Assembly: GCA_015661645.1 (NCBI GenBank)
Contig: DQVR01000036.1
Location: forward strand, 1 to 19,244
DNA length: 19,244 nt
Reading direction: 5' to 3'
DNA from: Pyrodictium delaneyi
GTDB taxonomy: Archaea; Thermoproteota; Thermoprotei_A; Sulfolobales; Pyrodictiaceae
Position numbers and translations under genes: made by a program. The notes under the pieces are model-generated. The model saw only the letters and a program-made list of their open reading frames with translations. It was not told where the DNA came from and ran no database searches. Positions 1 to 6,450 of this stretch are shown here, piece after piece; within the stretch, counting starts at the first letter, position 1; each line of letters begins with the position of its first letter.

Positions 1-21
1 CTGTCTAACCCCGTGGAGACA

Positions 22-34
22 CCGGGCCTCCCGG
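22..34 (-). terminator. Possible hairpin after the dephospho-CoA kinase gene
   Basis: A 5-bp inverted repeat CCGGG (22-26) / CCCGG (30-34) with a 3-nt loop lies directly after the stop codon at 37-39, reading leftwards. No T-run follows, so it may be an RNA 3' end signal or a chance GC-rich repeat. Confidence 0.25.
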
Positions 35-36
35 GT

Positions 37-582
37 TTATTCTTTAGTCTTTCCCGGCGAGCTTGAGCTGCACGGCTCAAAACTACGTAAAAGATTAGCT
101 ACAAGCCTCTTAACATACGAATCGACCCAGACCAGTACGACCCCGCGGGATGGCTGCCCGTAGGCCACTACATATCCTATATCAGCGTATAGTATAGCTG
201 GTATAGCAAGTAGATCCTCCTCGCCATAAACCTGTATAGCAGTGTTAGCTCCCTGCCGTATCACGTCTCGGATAACTCTCGCAGCAACAAACGACACCGA
301 TGAACGAGGGTTGAACACGGTCTCGCGCCGATAGTGGCTAGGCGGCTCTGGGCACTCAACGTTCTCCCGCATCTCCACACAGTCGTATATGGCTAGCACT
401 GGCTTTAGGCCTAGTTTGAACGCTGCCCTCGTCACCCTATCCCCTATCACTATTAGCCTTGAATACCTTAGCTCAGTTAGTACGTTGGCTAGGCTAGGGA
501 CTAGTCTCCCGCGGGGTGTCCGAGAGGCAAGGAGTGGCCTAAGCTCATCCGGCATACAGAGGACTGAGCTAACGATACTCAT
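37..582 (-). CDS. GTP-dependent dephospho-CoA kinase (DUF359 family)
   Basis: This protein should phosphorylate the 3'-OH of dephospho-CoA with GTP, the last step of CoA synthesis in many archaea, in the cytoplasm. It belongs to the DUF359 family (PF04019), shown to be the archaeal GTP-dependent enzyme in Thermococcus. Visible family blocks are VIGDRVT followed by a GLKP..AIYDCVEMR segment in the N-terminal half, a central NPRSSVS stretch, and YGEEDLLAIPAILYAD followed by a YGQPSRGVV block near the C-terminus. The length of about 181 residues is normal. I chose ATG 582 because a GGTG Shine-Dalgarno (592-595) sits 9 nt upstream; a GTG at 594 would add four residues. It follows spt4 on the same strand by 126 nt, a pairing common in archaeal genomes where this gene closes the rpoE-spt4 cluster. 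Confidence 0.88.
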   Translation of the reverse strand: MSIVSSVLCMPDELRPLLASRTPRGRLVPSLANVLTELRYSRLIVIGDRVTRAAFKLGLKPVLAIYDCVEMRENVECPEPPSHYRRETVFNPRSSVSFVAARVIRDVIRQGANTAIQVYGEEDLLAIPAILYADIGYVVAYGQPSRGVVLVWVDSYVKRLVANLLRSFEPCSSSSPGKTKE

Positions 583-644
583 AGCCCAAAACACCTACAT
601 GCAGCATACCGCCGTTGAGCCCTTACTGTGGCTCCTGGTTTGAC

Positions 645-664
645 GCCCTAACCGTTTAGAGGGC
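645..664 (-). other. Small inverted repeat between spt4 and the dephospho-CoA kinase gene
   Basis: GCCCT (645-649) and AGGGC (660-664) form a 5-bp stem with a 10-nt loop in the 126-nt spacer. It may be a processing or termination signal. Nothing else recognisable is in this spacer. Confidence 0.2.
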
Positions 665-708
665 AGCTTGAGGTCAGCCGGCCTTCCTAGGCCCTATTTC
701 TCCATACA

Positions 709-924
709 CTACCTGACCTTTATCGCGTATCTCCCAGGCTTTGCTATCTCAAGCTTCTTTGCTATTACCGACTTCTCTGGGTCTATTACTACCAGCGTCC
801 CCTCCCAGTCCTCTGATAGGTCTGTAGAGCCACAGACCGGGCAACGGGAGGCCTCGCGTGGTACTAGGCTCTTACACTTCCTACACGCTTTGAAGGGTGG
901 TACTCTGACCCTCCTTGCAGACAT
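709..924 (-). CDS. spt4: Transcription elongation factor Spt4 (RpoE2, RNA polymerase subunit E'')
   Basis: Spt4 is the small zinc-binding partner of Spt5; the Spt4/5 clamp rides on RNA polymerase and keeps it processive. The 71-residue protein has the four zinc cysteines expected of the family: C14 and C17 (CRKC) and C28 and C31 (CPVC). A WEG..VVIDPEKS block follows, which in the family forms the Spt5-NGN contact. It ends in a short conserved tail (KPGRYAIKVR). The length is typical of archaeal Spt4. It starts with ATG at 922-924, downstream of rpoE in the order seen in most archaea. The 138-nt AT-rich spacer after rpoE suggests it can also be transcribed from its own promoter. Confidence 0.93.
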   Translation of the reverse strand: MSARRVRVPPFKACRKCKSLVPREASRCPVCGSTDLSEDWEGTLVVIDPEKSVIAKKLEIAKPGRYAIKVR

Positions 925-991
925 GCCTACTCCAACCCCGTCAAACTATTGTAGCCAATATGGAGGCGGTCAGCCGGCAAAGTGTCACAAA

Positions 992-1060
992 ATACTGTTT
1001 ACAATAATACAATGTATGCTAAAACAAGACTTGGATCCAATAGGTATACTTCCGTTTACA
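992..1060. repeat. Two copies of an ATACT-GTTTACA motif in the rpoE-spt4 spacer
   Basis: ATACT directly followed by GTTTACA occurs at 992-1003. ATACT-TCC-GTTTACA occurs at 1046-1060. Both lie in the AT-rich stretch upstream of spt4 on the minus strand, which also has TATA-like sequence around 1000-1015. It could be a regulator site or chance similarity in AT-rich DNA. Confidence 0.3.
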
Positions 1061-1062
1061 TT

Positions 1063-1608
1063 TTACTCTTGCTGTCCAGCTTTCTTATACCATTCCGGCT
1101 TACCCAGGTATGGCTGCCGCATAGTCAGCTGTATCCTTGGCCTCATTGTAGGCTCTGACGGTATCGATACTGATACTACCCTTGCTCTAACTACGTCACC
1201 TACCTCTACTATACGCCTAGTACGCTCTCCGATGAGCGCTTTACGCTGCGGGTCAAACATGACACGCTCGTCCATCAGCTGTGTTACGTGTGCAAAGCCC
1301 TCTACAGGCCCAAGGTTCACCCACAAGCCATACTGCTGAGCATTAACCACAACGCCTTCCACCACCTCCTTTACTACTGGTTTGAATGCAAGCACGCTGT
1401 ACTCCGATTCATGGTAGGTTGCACCGTCGCCTGGTATGATACGCCCTTCTTCGTTTACCTTAACGTTGAATATAGCTACTATAATTCCCATATCTGGGTG
1501 AACGTAGCCCACATACTTCTCAGTAAGTACCTGCAGCGCGGCCTCCTCGAGAGGCATGCCAAACAGACTTGGCGGTATCCTAACAGTGTCTCTAACCCGG
1601 TATATCAT
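1063..1608 (-). CDS. rpoE: DNA-directed RNA polymerase subunit Rpo7 (RpoE, E')
   Basis: Rpo7 pairs with Rpo4 (RpoF) to form the stalk of archaeal RNA polymerase, which binds emerging RNA and helps open promoters. The first about 80 residues form the RNP-like tip-associated domain (RVRDTVRIPPSLFG; a YVHPDMGI block). Residues about 82-155 form an S1/OB RNA-binding domain (EGVVVNAQQYGLWVNLG; EGFAHVTQL; VGDVVRARV). A short tail ends in EWYKK. The size fits the family. ATG 1608 is used here, with a GGGTGA Shine-Dalgarno about 10 nt upstream; a TTG at 1614 is nearer to the same site and equally possible. A TATA-like CTTAATACTT (1691-1700, minus strand) could drive it, giving a leader of about 55-60 nt. 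It lies between the PIN gene and spt4. Confidence 0.95.
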   Translation of the reverse strand: MIYRVRDTVRIPPSLFGMPLEEAALQVLTEKYVGYVHPDMGIIVAIFNVKVNEEGRIIPGDGATYHESEYSVLAFKPVVKEVVEGVVVNAQQYGLWVNLGPVEGFAHVTQLMDERVMFDPQRKALIGERTRRIVEVGDVVRARVVSVSIPSEPTMRPRIQLTMRQPYLGKPEWYKKAGQQE

Positions 1609-1690
1609 GTACAAGTTGTCACCCTCGGGTGAGCCTCAGCGTTGCTCACACTACTCTTTAGGAGCGCCAAGCCCGAGGCTAGAGACTGGG

Positions 1691-1700
1691 AAGTATTAAG
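1691..1700 (-). promoter_or_regulatory. Possible TATA box for rpoE
   Basis: CTTAATACTT on the minus strand, about 85-90 nt upstream of the rpoE start, is the most AT-rich element in the 153-nt PIN-rpoE spacer. A start site about 25 nt downstream would give a leader of roughly 60 nt. Confidence 0.35.
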
Positions 1701-1747
1701 TGTGTCCGCTACGCGGCTAATAACGTTATGGTTCTATGATCTACGGC

Positions 1748-1760
1748 CAGGGTGACCCTG
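1748..1760 (-). terminator. Palindrome just after the PIN gene stop codon
   Basis: CAGGGTGACCCTG is a 13-nt odd palindrome that begins 1 nt after the PIN stop codon (1762-1764), reading leftwards. As RNA it would give a 5-bp stem and a 3-nt loop. A second perfect palindrome, ATAACGTTAT, follows at 1719-1728. Neither is followed by a long T-run, so termination is only suggested. Confidence 0.3.
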
Positions 1761-1761
1761 C

Positions 1762-2175
1762 CTACGCGCCTTCAAGCATCAGGCCGTGGCGGGACCTACG
1801 ATAGTATATATTTGGAAGCCCTATCTCTCTTAGCCTTCTTCTAAGCTCGTTATCAGCTGTAGCCACTATGGCTTCGGGGTCAGACATTACTATAGCTATT
1901 ATAGCATCATCCGTGTTATCCGCGTCAACGTCCACTATCCTACAGCCCATCTTTCTTATAGCTTCTAGGGCAAGGTGCGCCGCTTTTCTACGGTGTATAG
2001 AGCTGGCTGTCCCAGCAAGCTTCTTTAGCTCATCCCGGACTTGTCGCGGGATTACGCATTCTGGCTTGGATAGGAGTAGAGAGGCGCTTTCCTCGAAGAC
2101 AGGGACCCCCTCATAGAGTAGCATGAGTATGCTTGTGTCGTAAATGACTCGTTTTAGTCTTTTACTAACCCCCAT
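1762..2175 (-). CDS. PIN-domain RNase, Fcf1/Utp24-like
   Basis: PIN-domain proteins are metal-dependent endoribonucleases. This one belongs to the archaeal lineage related to Fcf1/Utp24, which acts in pre-rRNA processing in eukaryotes; the same role in archaea is an inference. It has 137 residues, a single PIN domain. Acidic residues are placed as expected: D13 (IYDTS), E49 (RDEL), D90 (NTDDAI) and D108 (ATADNEL). The ATG at 2173-2175 lies inside the 3' end of the aIF2-gamma gene, a 22-nt overlap, so translation is probably coupled and the two are co-transcribed. This gene order is conserved across many archaea and argues for a housekeeping role in rRNA processing rather than a VapC toxin; no antitoxin gene adjoins it. 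Confidence 0.87.
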   Translation of the reverse strand: MGVSKRLKRVIYDTSILMLLYEGVPVFEESASLLLSKPECVIPRQVRDELKKLAGTASSIHRRKAAHLALEAIRKMGCRIVDVDADNTDDAIIAIVMSDPEAIVATADNELRRRLREIGLPNIYYRRSRHGLMLEGA

Positions 2176-3419
2176 CCAACCAGCCTCCAGCGTCCAAGGA
2201 CCTGCCTGGATATTGCTACTCTAGCGCCCTCCCATGCTGCTACCGGTCTACGTAGCCTGACTTCTATCTCGTCCTTGCCAGCGTTTGTTACTATACCGAG
2301 GGTTATCGCTGTACCGACAGTCAACATTACTATTTCTCTTTGGCGCAGCGGTGGCACCTTGACGAGTTCGCGTGCACCTACAACACGCTCAAGCATGTAG
2401 TATTCTAGTCTTATGGTGTCGCGCACGGGTGGTAGGTGTCCGGGCTTTCCTAATATGTTGCCTACCAGGTTGTCTGCCTTGGCCACTGATGGGTCGAGCT
2501 TAGTGCCTACTGCTACTAGGCCGCCTGGCTTGGCTTCGTCTACCTCTAGATTGCCGAAGCGTAGGCTTGTTACCTCTGTTACTAGGGGCTCGTAGCGTAC
2601 TCTGCCCCTTTCCTCCACGCGTACGCCTGGTACTATCTCTATCTCGTCGCCGACACGGAGGACTCCTTGGATGAGAGACCCGCCAACTACACCACCTCTT
2701 AGCTCCTCGACGGGGGTGCCTGGCCTGTTTACATCAAAGCTCCTGGCTATGAACATCAGTGGCGGTTTGGCTGGGTCCCTCTCTGGCGTCGGTATAAGGT
2801 ACTCCATTGCCATGAGTACTGCGTCTACATTGACTTTATGTAGAGCACTTACCGGTATTACGGGGGCATTCTCTGAAAATGTATCCTTCACAAACTCTTT
2901 TATTTCTCTGTAGCTTTCCCGGGCTCTCTCTGGGCTTATTACGTCAACCTTATTCTGCACCAAGACTATGTTATGAACCCCTACTATGTCTAGAGCCATT
3001 AGGTGCTCGTAAGTCTGTGGCTGAGGGCAACGCTCGTTAGCCGCTATAACAAGGAGCGCACCATCCATTAGCGCTGCTCCTGAAAGCATCGTTGCCATCA
3101 GTATCTCGTGTCCCGGCGCATCCACGTAAGAGACCTTTCGGAGAAGCTTAGGCACCGTACCCTCCGGGCAAAGTTCGGGGAAAGGCTGGTATGCCTCTGG
3201 CTCTTTGGCGCCCTCGCAGTACCATACCTCGCCCTCGGCATAGCCAAGCTTTATAGTCATGCCTCTCTTCAGCTCCTCGCTATGCTTTGCTGTCCAGACA
3301 CCAGTAAGGGCCTGCACCAGCGTGGTCTTGCCATGGTCTACGTGTCCCGCAGTACCTATGTTGACCTCGGGCTGCCGTTGCCGCTGCGCTTCAATTTCAT
3401 CCATATCGAACTTAGCCAA
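2154..3419 (-). CDS. eif2g: Translation initiation factor aIF2 subunit gamma
   Basis: The gamma subunit is the GTPase core of aIF2, which brings Met-tRNAi to the small ribosomal subunit. Motifs: P-loop GHVDHGKT at 25-32, switch I RGMTIKLG near 52-59, G3 DAPGH at 100-104, NKVD at 156-159, and SALHK as G5. Domains II and III follow (VNRPGTPVEELRGGVVGGS; KPGGLVAVGT; LRRPVAAW; GRWRLVGWG). At 421 residues it is full length. The zinc-knuckle insert at 65-90 keeps only C68 and C84; the second cysteine of each pair is replaced (A71, G87). The start is TTG (3417-3419) with a GGGGTG Shine-Dalgarno 8 nt upstream. It overlaps the PIN gene by 22 nt. It lies 164 nt downstream of S6e and has a TATA-like element of its own. 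Confidence 0.96.
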   Translation of the reverse strand: MAKFDMDEIEAQRQRQPEVNIGTAGHVDHGKTTLVQALTGVWTAKHSEELKRGMTIKLGYAEGEVWYCEGAKEPEAYQPFPELCPEGTVPKLLRKVSYVDAPGHEILMATMLSGAALMDGALLVIAANERCPQPQTYEHLMALDIVGVHNIVLVQNKVDVISPERARESYREIKEFVKDTFSENAPVIPVSALHKVNVDAVLMAMEYLIPTPERDPAKPPLMFIARSFDVNRPGTPVEELRGGVVGGSLIQGVLRVGDEIEIVPGVRVEERGRVRYEPLVTEVTSLRFGNLEVDEAKPGGLVAVGTKLDPSVAKADNLVGNILGKPGHLPPVRDTIRLEYYMLERVVGARELVKVPPLRQREIVMLTVGTAITLGIVTNAGKDEIEVRLRRPVAAWEGARVAISRQVLGRWRLVGWGLVKD

Positions 3420-3443
3420 TGCTGACGCACCCCACCCCTAGTG

Positions 3444-3457
3444 CCTTAGGGCTAAGG
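3444..3457. promoter_or_regulatory. Palindrome at the expected start-site region of the aIF2-gamma promoter
   Basis: CCTTAG (3444-3449) GG CTAAGG (3452-3457) is a perfect 6-bp inverted repeat with a 2-nt spacer. It sits between the TATA-like CTTTATT (3459-3465, minus strand) and the TTG start at 3419. Its position could let a bound protein block initiation. This is inference from position and symmetry only. Confidence 0.3.
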
Positions 3458-3458
3458 G

Positions 3459-3465
3459 AATAAAG
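3459..3465 (-). promoter_or_regulatory. Possible TATA box for the aIF2-gamma/PIN operon
   Basis: CTTTATT on the minus strand lies 40-46 nt upstream of the TTG start. This fits transcription starting about 15-20 nt before the start codon, just ahead of the GGGGTG ribosome binding site. Confidence 0.5.
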
Positions 3466-3583
3466 AAGGCTAGGCTTGTACCACTGCTACGGCCGATTGC
3501 CTGGAGAAGAGAAGGCAGAGATAGGTGCCCCTAAAACCCCCATAACATCCTCGGTGCTCTATGGCTCGGCTTTGGAGCTGCTT

Positions 3584-4237
3584 TTACTTGTTCTCTGGAT
3601 AGACTATTACGGTGTTTATCTGGACTATGTCGTGTGTTACCGTATTACCGCGTACTGTCTTCCTTCTCCTCTCGCCCTTCTCACGCGGATGGAAGCCTGG
3701 TGGGCCGGATAGCAGTACACGCTTCTTCACCGGGCCCGGTATTGATGGAAGCATTGGGAAGCCAGTGTTGTCACTGCCGCCGCGTATCTTTAGCTGATAG
3801 CCGGAGAGCCCTACAAGTCCGCCATCAAAGATGTCGCCTATCTTTAGACCTATCAGTTGGTCTGCCTGGGGACTTGCTATCGTTATCTGCCATGCCTTAG
3901 CACGGAATACCTCGCCCTCGGCCTCTTCCACACCGGCAGCATCACCAAGCCATTCTAGGCTTACGCGTACCTCGTCCTCTGGTATTTCTGTGTCGGCTAC
4001 TACTCTGCAAGTGTGCTTAATTTTCTTCTCCTCCTTCCTTATCCTCACAGTGATTATGTTGTGTACAGCACCCAGCTTTTCTACGAGCTTGGGGTTAGCC
4101 TTACAGACTGGTAGCTTGCGCTGGCTCTTCTCCTCCTCACCATACTCTATGTTCTCGTCGCCCTTAATCTTCACCTTTAGCACGGGAGAGTCTGCCTTAG
4201 CTTCAGGGTCCGATATCACTATCTTGAACTCGGGCAC
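3584..4237 (-). CDS. rps6e: 30S ribosomal protein S6e (eS6)
   Basis: S6e is a small-subunit ribosomal protein shared by archaea and eukaryotes. The diagnostic core is in the C-terminal half: LIGLKIGDIFDGG, LSGYQLKIRGGSDNTGFPM, LLSGPPGFHPREKGERRRK, then TVRGNTVTHDIVQIN. The first about 90 residues are the N-terminal extension typical of crenarchaeal S6e (for example in Sulfolobus), so the 217-residue length is normal for this group though longer than euryarchaeal S6e. The start is GTG (4235-4237) with an AGGTG Shine-Dalgarno 9 nt upstream. It is divergent from aIF5B, and its predicted leader holds two tandem hairpins (see 4268-4304). Confidence 0.95.
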   Translation of the reverse strand: MPEFKIVISDPEAKADSPVLKVKIKGDENIEYGEEEKSQRKLPVCKANPKLVEKLGAVHNIITVRIRKEEKKIKHTCRVVADTEIPEDEVRVSLEWLGDAAGVEEAEGEVFRAKAWQITIASPQADQLIGLKIGDIFDGGLVGLSGYQLKIRGGSDNTGFPMLPSIPGPVKKRVLLSGPPGFHPREKGERRRKTVRGNTVTHDIVQINTVIVYPENK

Positions 4238-4267
4238 CGCTTCCTACACCTCTAAGGGTTCATCCCC

Positions 4268-4304
4268 GGGCCCTTGCGGCCCAGCATCCCTCCTCAACGG
4301 AGGG
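4268..4304 (-). promoter_or_regulatory. Two tandem hairpins in the predicted S6e mRNA leader
   Basis: Reading leftwards towards S6e, CCCTCC-GTTGA-GGAGGG (4304 to 4288) and GGGCC-GCAAG-GGCCC (4282 to 4268) are perfect stems of 6 and 5 bp with 5-nt loops. They lie between a TATA-like AAAATAAA (4331-4338, minus strand) and the Shine-Dalgarno. An autoregulatory protein-binding leader is possible but unproven. Confidence 0.4.
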
Positions 4305-4330
4305 CCACGACATGGGGGAGCCTGGACCCC

Positions 4331-4338
4331 TTTATTTT
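4331..4338 (-). promoter_or_regulatory. Possible TATA box for S6e
   Basis: AAAATAAA on the minus strand is the only AT-rich element upstream of S6e. Initiation about 25 nt downstream, near 4306-4310, would give a leader of about 70 nt that begins with the two hairpins. Confidence 0.45.
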
Positions 4339-4354
4339 GGTATCTTGGAGCAGG

Positions 4355-4391
4355 GGCCTAGTTAGGCCACGAGACCGAGAGCAGTCTCGTG
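4355..4391. repeat. Two abutting inverted repeats between the divergent S6e and aIF5B promoters
   Basis: GGCCTA-GT-TAGGCC (4355-4368) is followed at once by CACGAGAC (4368-4375), an 8-nt spacer and GTCTCGTG (4384-4391), an 8-bp perfect inverted repeat. They lie between the S6e TATA (4331-4338) and the aIF5B TATA (4412-4418). That position suits a shared regulator or a DNA structural element. Confidence 0.45.
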
Positions 4392-4411
4392 CGGCTATTG
4401 TGGCTATTACG

Positions 4412-4418
4412 TTATAGT
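4412..4418 (+). promoter_or_regulatory. Possible TATA box for aIF5B
   Basis: TTATAGT lies 38-44 nt upstream of the TTG start at 4456. Initiation near 4440 would leave a very short leader with the GGTGA ribosome binding site (4444-4448). Confidence 0.45.
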
Positions 4419-4455
4419 AGGGTGTCTACATGCTGCTAGCACGGGTGACGTCGTT

Positions 4456-6279
4456 TTGTCCGGCACGGCCGGCGGACAATCTACAGATAAACGGCTAAGA
4501 CAGCCTATAGTGGTTGTGCTAGGCCACGTGGACCATGGCAAGACCACACTCCTTGACCGGATAAGAGGAACAGCGGTGACAGCCAAGGAGCCCGGGCTTA
4601 TCACACAGCACGTCGGCGCTAGCGTTGTACCAGCAAGCGTCATAGAGAGGCTTGCCGAACCCCTGAAGAAGCTTATTCCCTTCAAGTTGATAATACCAGG
4701 GCTCCTCTTCATAGACACGCCTGGCCATGAGCTCTTTACCAATCTCCGGCGCCGTGGCGGGAGTGTCGCGGACTTCGCTATACTCGTTGTGGACATCAAC
4801 GAGGGGTTTCAGCCCCAGACCTACGAGTCTATAGAGATACTCAAGCAGCGCCGTGTGCCATTCATAGTAGCTGCTAACAAGATTGACAAGATACCGGGCT
4901 GGAAGCCTAACCCCAACACACCATTTATTATATCGTATCGCAAGCAGCCCCAGTGGGTACAGGAGGAGCTAGAGAGACGGCTATGGGACAACGTGATAGC
5001 GAAGCTCTACGAGGTAGGCTTCCAGGCCGACCGGTTCGACCGCGTAAAGGACTTCACTCGCACAGTAGCGGTCATACCCATCTCGGCTAAGACGGGCGAA
5101 GGCATAGCCGAACTCCTCGCCGTTCTCGCTGGTCTCGCGCAGAGGTATCTACAGAATAGACTACGCTTTGCCGAAGGACCGGCAAGGGGCGTTATACTCG
5201 AGCTGCGCGAGCAGCCGGGCCTCGGAACAGCCGTCGACGTCATAATATATGATGGTGTGCTGAAGCGCGGCGACTTGATAGTCACTGGCGGGCTCGAGGG
5301 GCCAGTTATAACACGTGTACGTGCCCTTCTGATGCCAAAGCCTCTACAAGAGATACGCGTAGCAAAGCGCGAACTTGAGCCGGTTGACGAGGTCTATGCA
5401 GCCGCTGGCGTACGCGTAGTTGCCCCGGGCATTGAAAATGCTGTGGCTGGCGCACCGATATACGTTGCCACAAGCGAGGAAGAAGCCAAACAGCTAGCCG
5501 AGAAGGTGCGGCGCGAGATAGAGGCATTGCGTATAAAGACTGACGCTGAAGGCGTCGTGGTTAAGGCAGACACACTAGGCAGCCTCGAGGCATTAGTGGA
5601 GGCTCTACGCCGGAAAAACATACCAATACGCTACGCTGACGTAGGCCCTGTAGCCAAGCGTGACGTAATAGAAGCTGTCGCGAGCAAGGAGATCAACAAG
5701 TTCTATGCCGTGATACTGGCTTTCAACGTAAAGGTCCTCCCCGAGGCTGAGGCCGAGGCAGAGAAGCACGAGATCAGAATATTCCAACATAATGTGATCT
5801 ACCAGCTGCTCGAGGACTTCGAGAAATGGTACCGCGAACAGATAGAAGCAGAGAAGAGAAAGGAGCTAGAACAGCTCATACGCCCAGGCAAGATAAGGAT
5901 CATACCCGGCTACGTGTTCAGGCGCAGCAACCCAGCAATAGTGGGTGTAGAGGTACTCGGCGGCGTGATAAAGCCGGGATACCCTCTTATGAGGGAGGAC
6001 GGCAAGAGGATAGGCACCATCCACCAGATCCAGGACCGCGGGAAGACTGTGCATGAGGCGAGAGCAGGCATGGCTGTAGCCATCTCTATACGCGGCCATG
6101 TCCTAGTGGGGCGGCACATAGACGAGGGTGACGTGCTCTATACAGACATATCGGAGAAGCATGCAATAATGTGGCTCACCAAGTATAAAAGCGAGCTAAG
6201 CGACGACGAGAAAGTAGTTCTAAAGGAGATAATAAAGATAAAGAGGAAGCAAAACCCTACTTACGCTCTCACACTCTAA
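4456..6279 (+). CDS. infB: Translation initiation factor aIF5B (IF-2 family)
   Basis: aIF5B is the GTPase that promotes joining of ribosomal subunits and stabilises initiator tRNA. Motifs: P-loop GHVDHGKT at 23-30, switch I GLITQHVGA near 47-55, G3 DTPGH at 87-91, NKID at 141-144 and SAKTGEG as G5. Domain II (ARGVILELREQPGLGTAVDV), domain III (VVKADTLGSLEALVEAL) and domain IV (GYVFRRSNPAIVGVEVLGG; GMAVAISIRG) follow in order. The 607-residue protein lacks the long charged N-terminus of eukaryotic eIF5B and has no intein, both normal for crenarchaea. The start is TTG, with GGTGA 7 nt upstream. It is divergent from S6e; both genes serve translation initiation or the small subunit. Confidence 0.97.
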   Translation: MSGTAGGQSTDKRLRQPIVVVLGHVDHGKTTLLDRIRGTAVTAKEPGLITQHVGASVVPASVIERLAEPLKKLIPFKLIIPGLLFIDTPGHELFTNLRRRGGSVADFAILVVDINEGFQPQTYESIEILKQRRVPFIVAANKIDKIPGWKPNPNTPFIISYRKQPQWVQEELERRLWDNVIAKLYEVGFQADRFDRVKDFTRTVAVIPISAKTGEGIAELLAVLAGLAQRYLQNRLRFAEGPARGVILELREQPGLGTAVDVIIYDGVLKRGDLIVTGGLEGPVITRVRALLMPKPLQEIRVAKRELEPVDEVYAAAGVRVVAPGIENAVAGAPIYVATSEEEAKQLAEKVRREIEALRIKTDAEGVVVKADTLGSLEALVEALRRKNIPIRYADVGPVAKRDVIEAVASKEINKFYAVILAFNVKVLPEAEAEAEKHEIRIFQHNVIYQLLEDFEKWYREQIEAEKRKELEQLIRPGKIRIIPGYVFRRSNPAIVGVEVLGGVIKPGYPLMREDGKRIGTIHQIQDRGKTVHEARAGMAVAISIRGHVLVGRHIDEGDVLYTDISEKHAIMWLTKYKSELSDDEKVVLKEIIKIKRKQNPTYALTL

Positions 6280-6450
6280 AGCTGACGCAGCGTTGCCAGG
6301 CGCTACCTTTGCCCCAGCATAGGTTTCTTGACTCGGAGCTGCCGCATAGAGACGAGCCTCCCAGTAACCGCTTTGCCGCATGCCATAGGTTGCCACGACC
6401 CACACCAACTCATACCATGCTCTGTCTGTGCTGCGCGGGGCGCATAGCAC
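6280..6450. other. GC-rich spacer between aIF5B and the M28 peptidase gene
   Basis: I see no convincing TATA box, terminator T-run or RNA gene in these 171 bases. The peptidase gene may be read from a weak promoter or by read-through from aIF5B. Confidence 0.3.

Noticed and set aside
668..1339. A 223-codon plus-strand frame opposite spt4 and rpoE
   Set aside because: It spans the opposite strand of two conserved genes and their spacer, and shows no motif or ribosome binding site.
1762..2175. VapC-type toxin
   Set aside because: No antitoxin gene is adjacent. The overlap with aIF2-gamma and the conserved cluster position point to an Fcf1-like housekeeping PIN protein.
4250..4282. GGGTTCATCCCC resembling a tRNA T-arm
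   Set aside because: The conserved TTCRA loop is broken, and no matching acceptor, D or anticodon arms exist nearby.
3831..4361. A 176-codon plus-strand reading frame opposite S6e
   Set aside because: It is antisense to a clear ribosomal protein, has Ser-rich shadow composition and matches no family.
4456..6279. Intein in aIF5B
   Set aside because: The GTPase motifs are contiguous and the length is normal for an intein-free crenarchaeal aIF5B.
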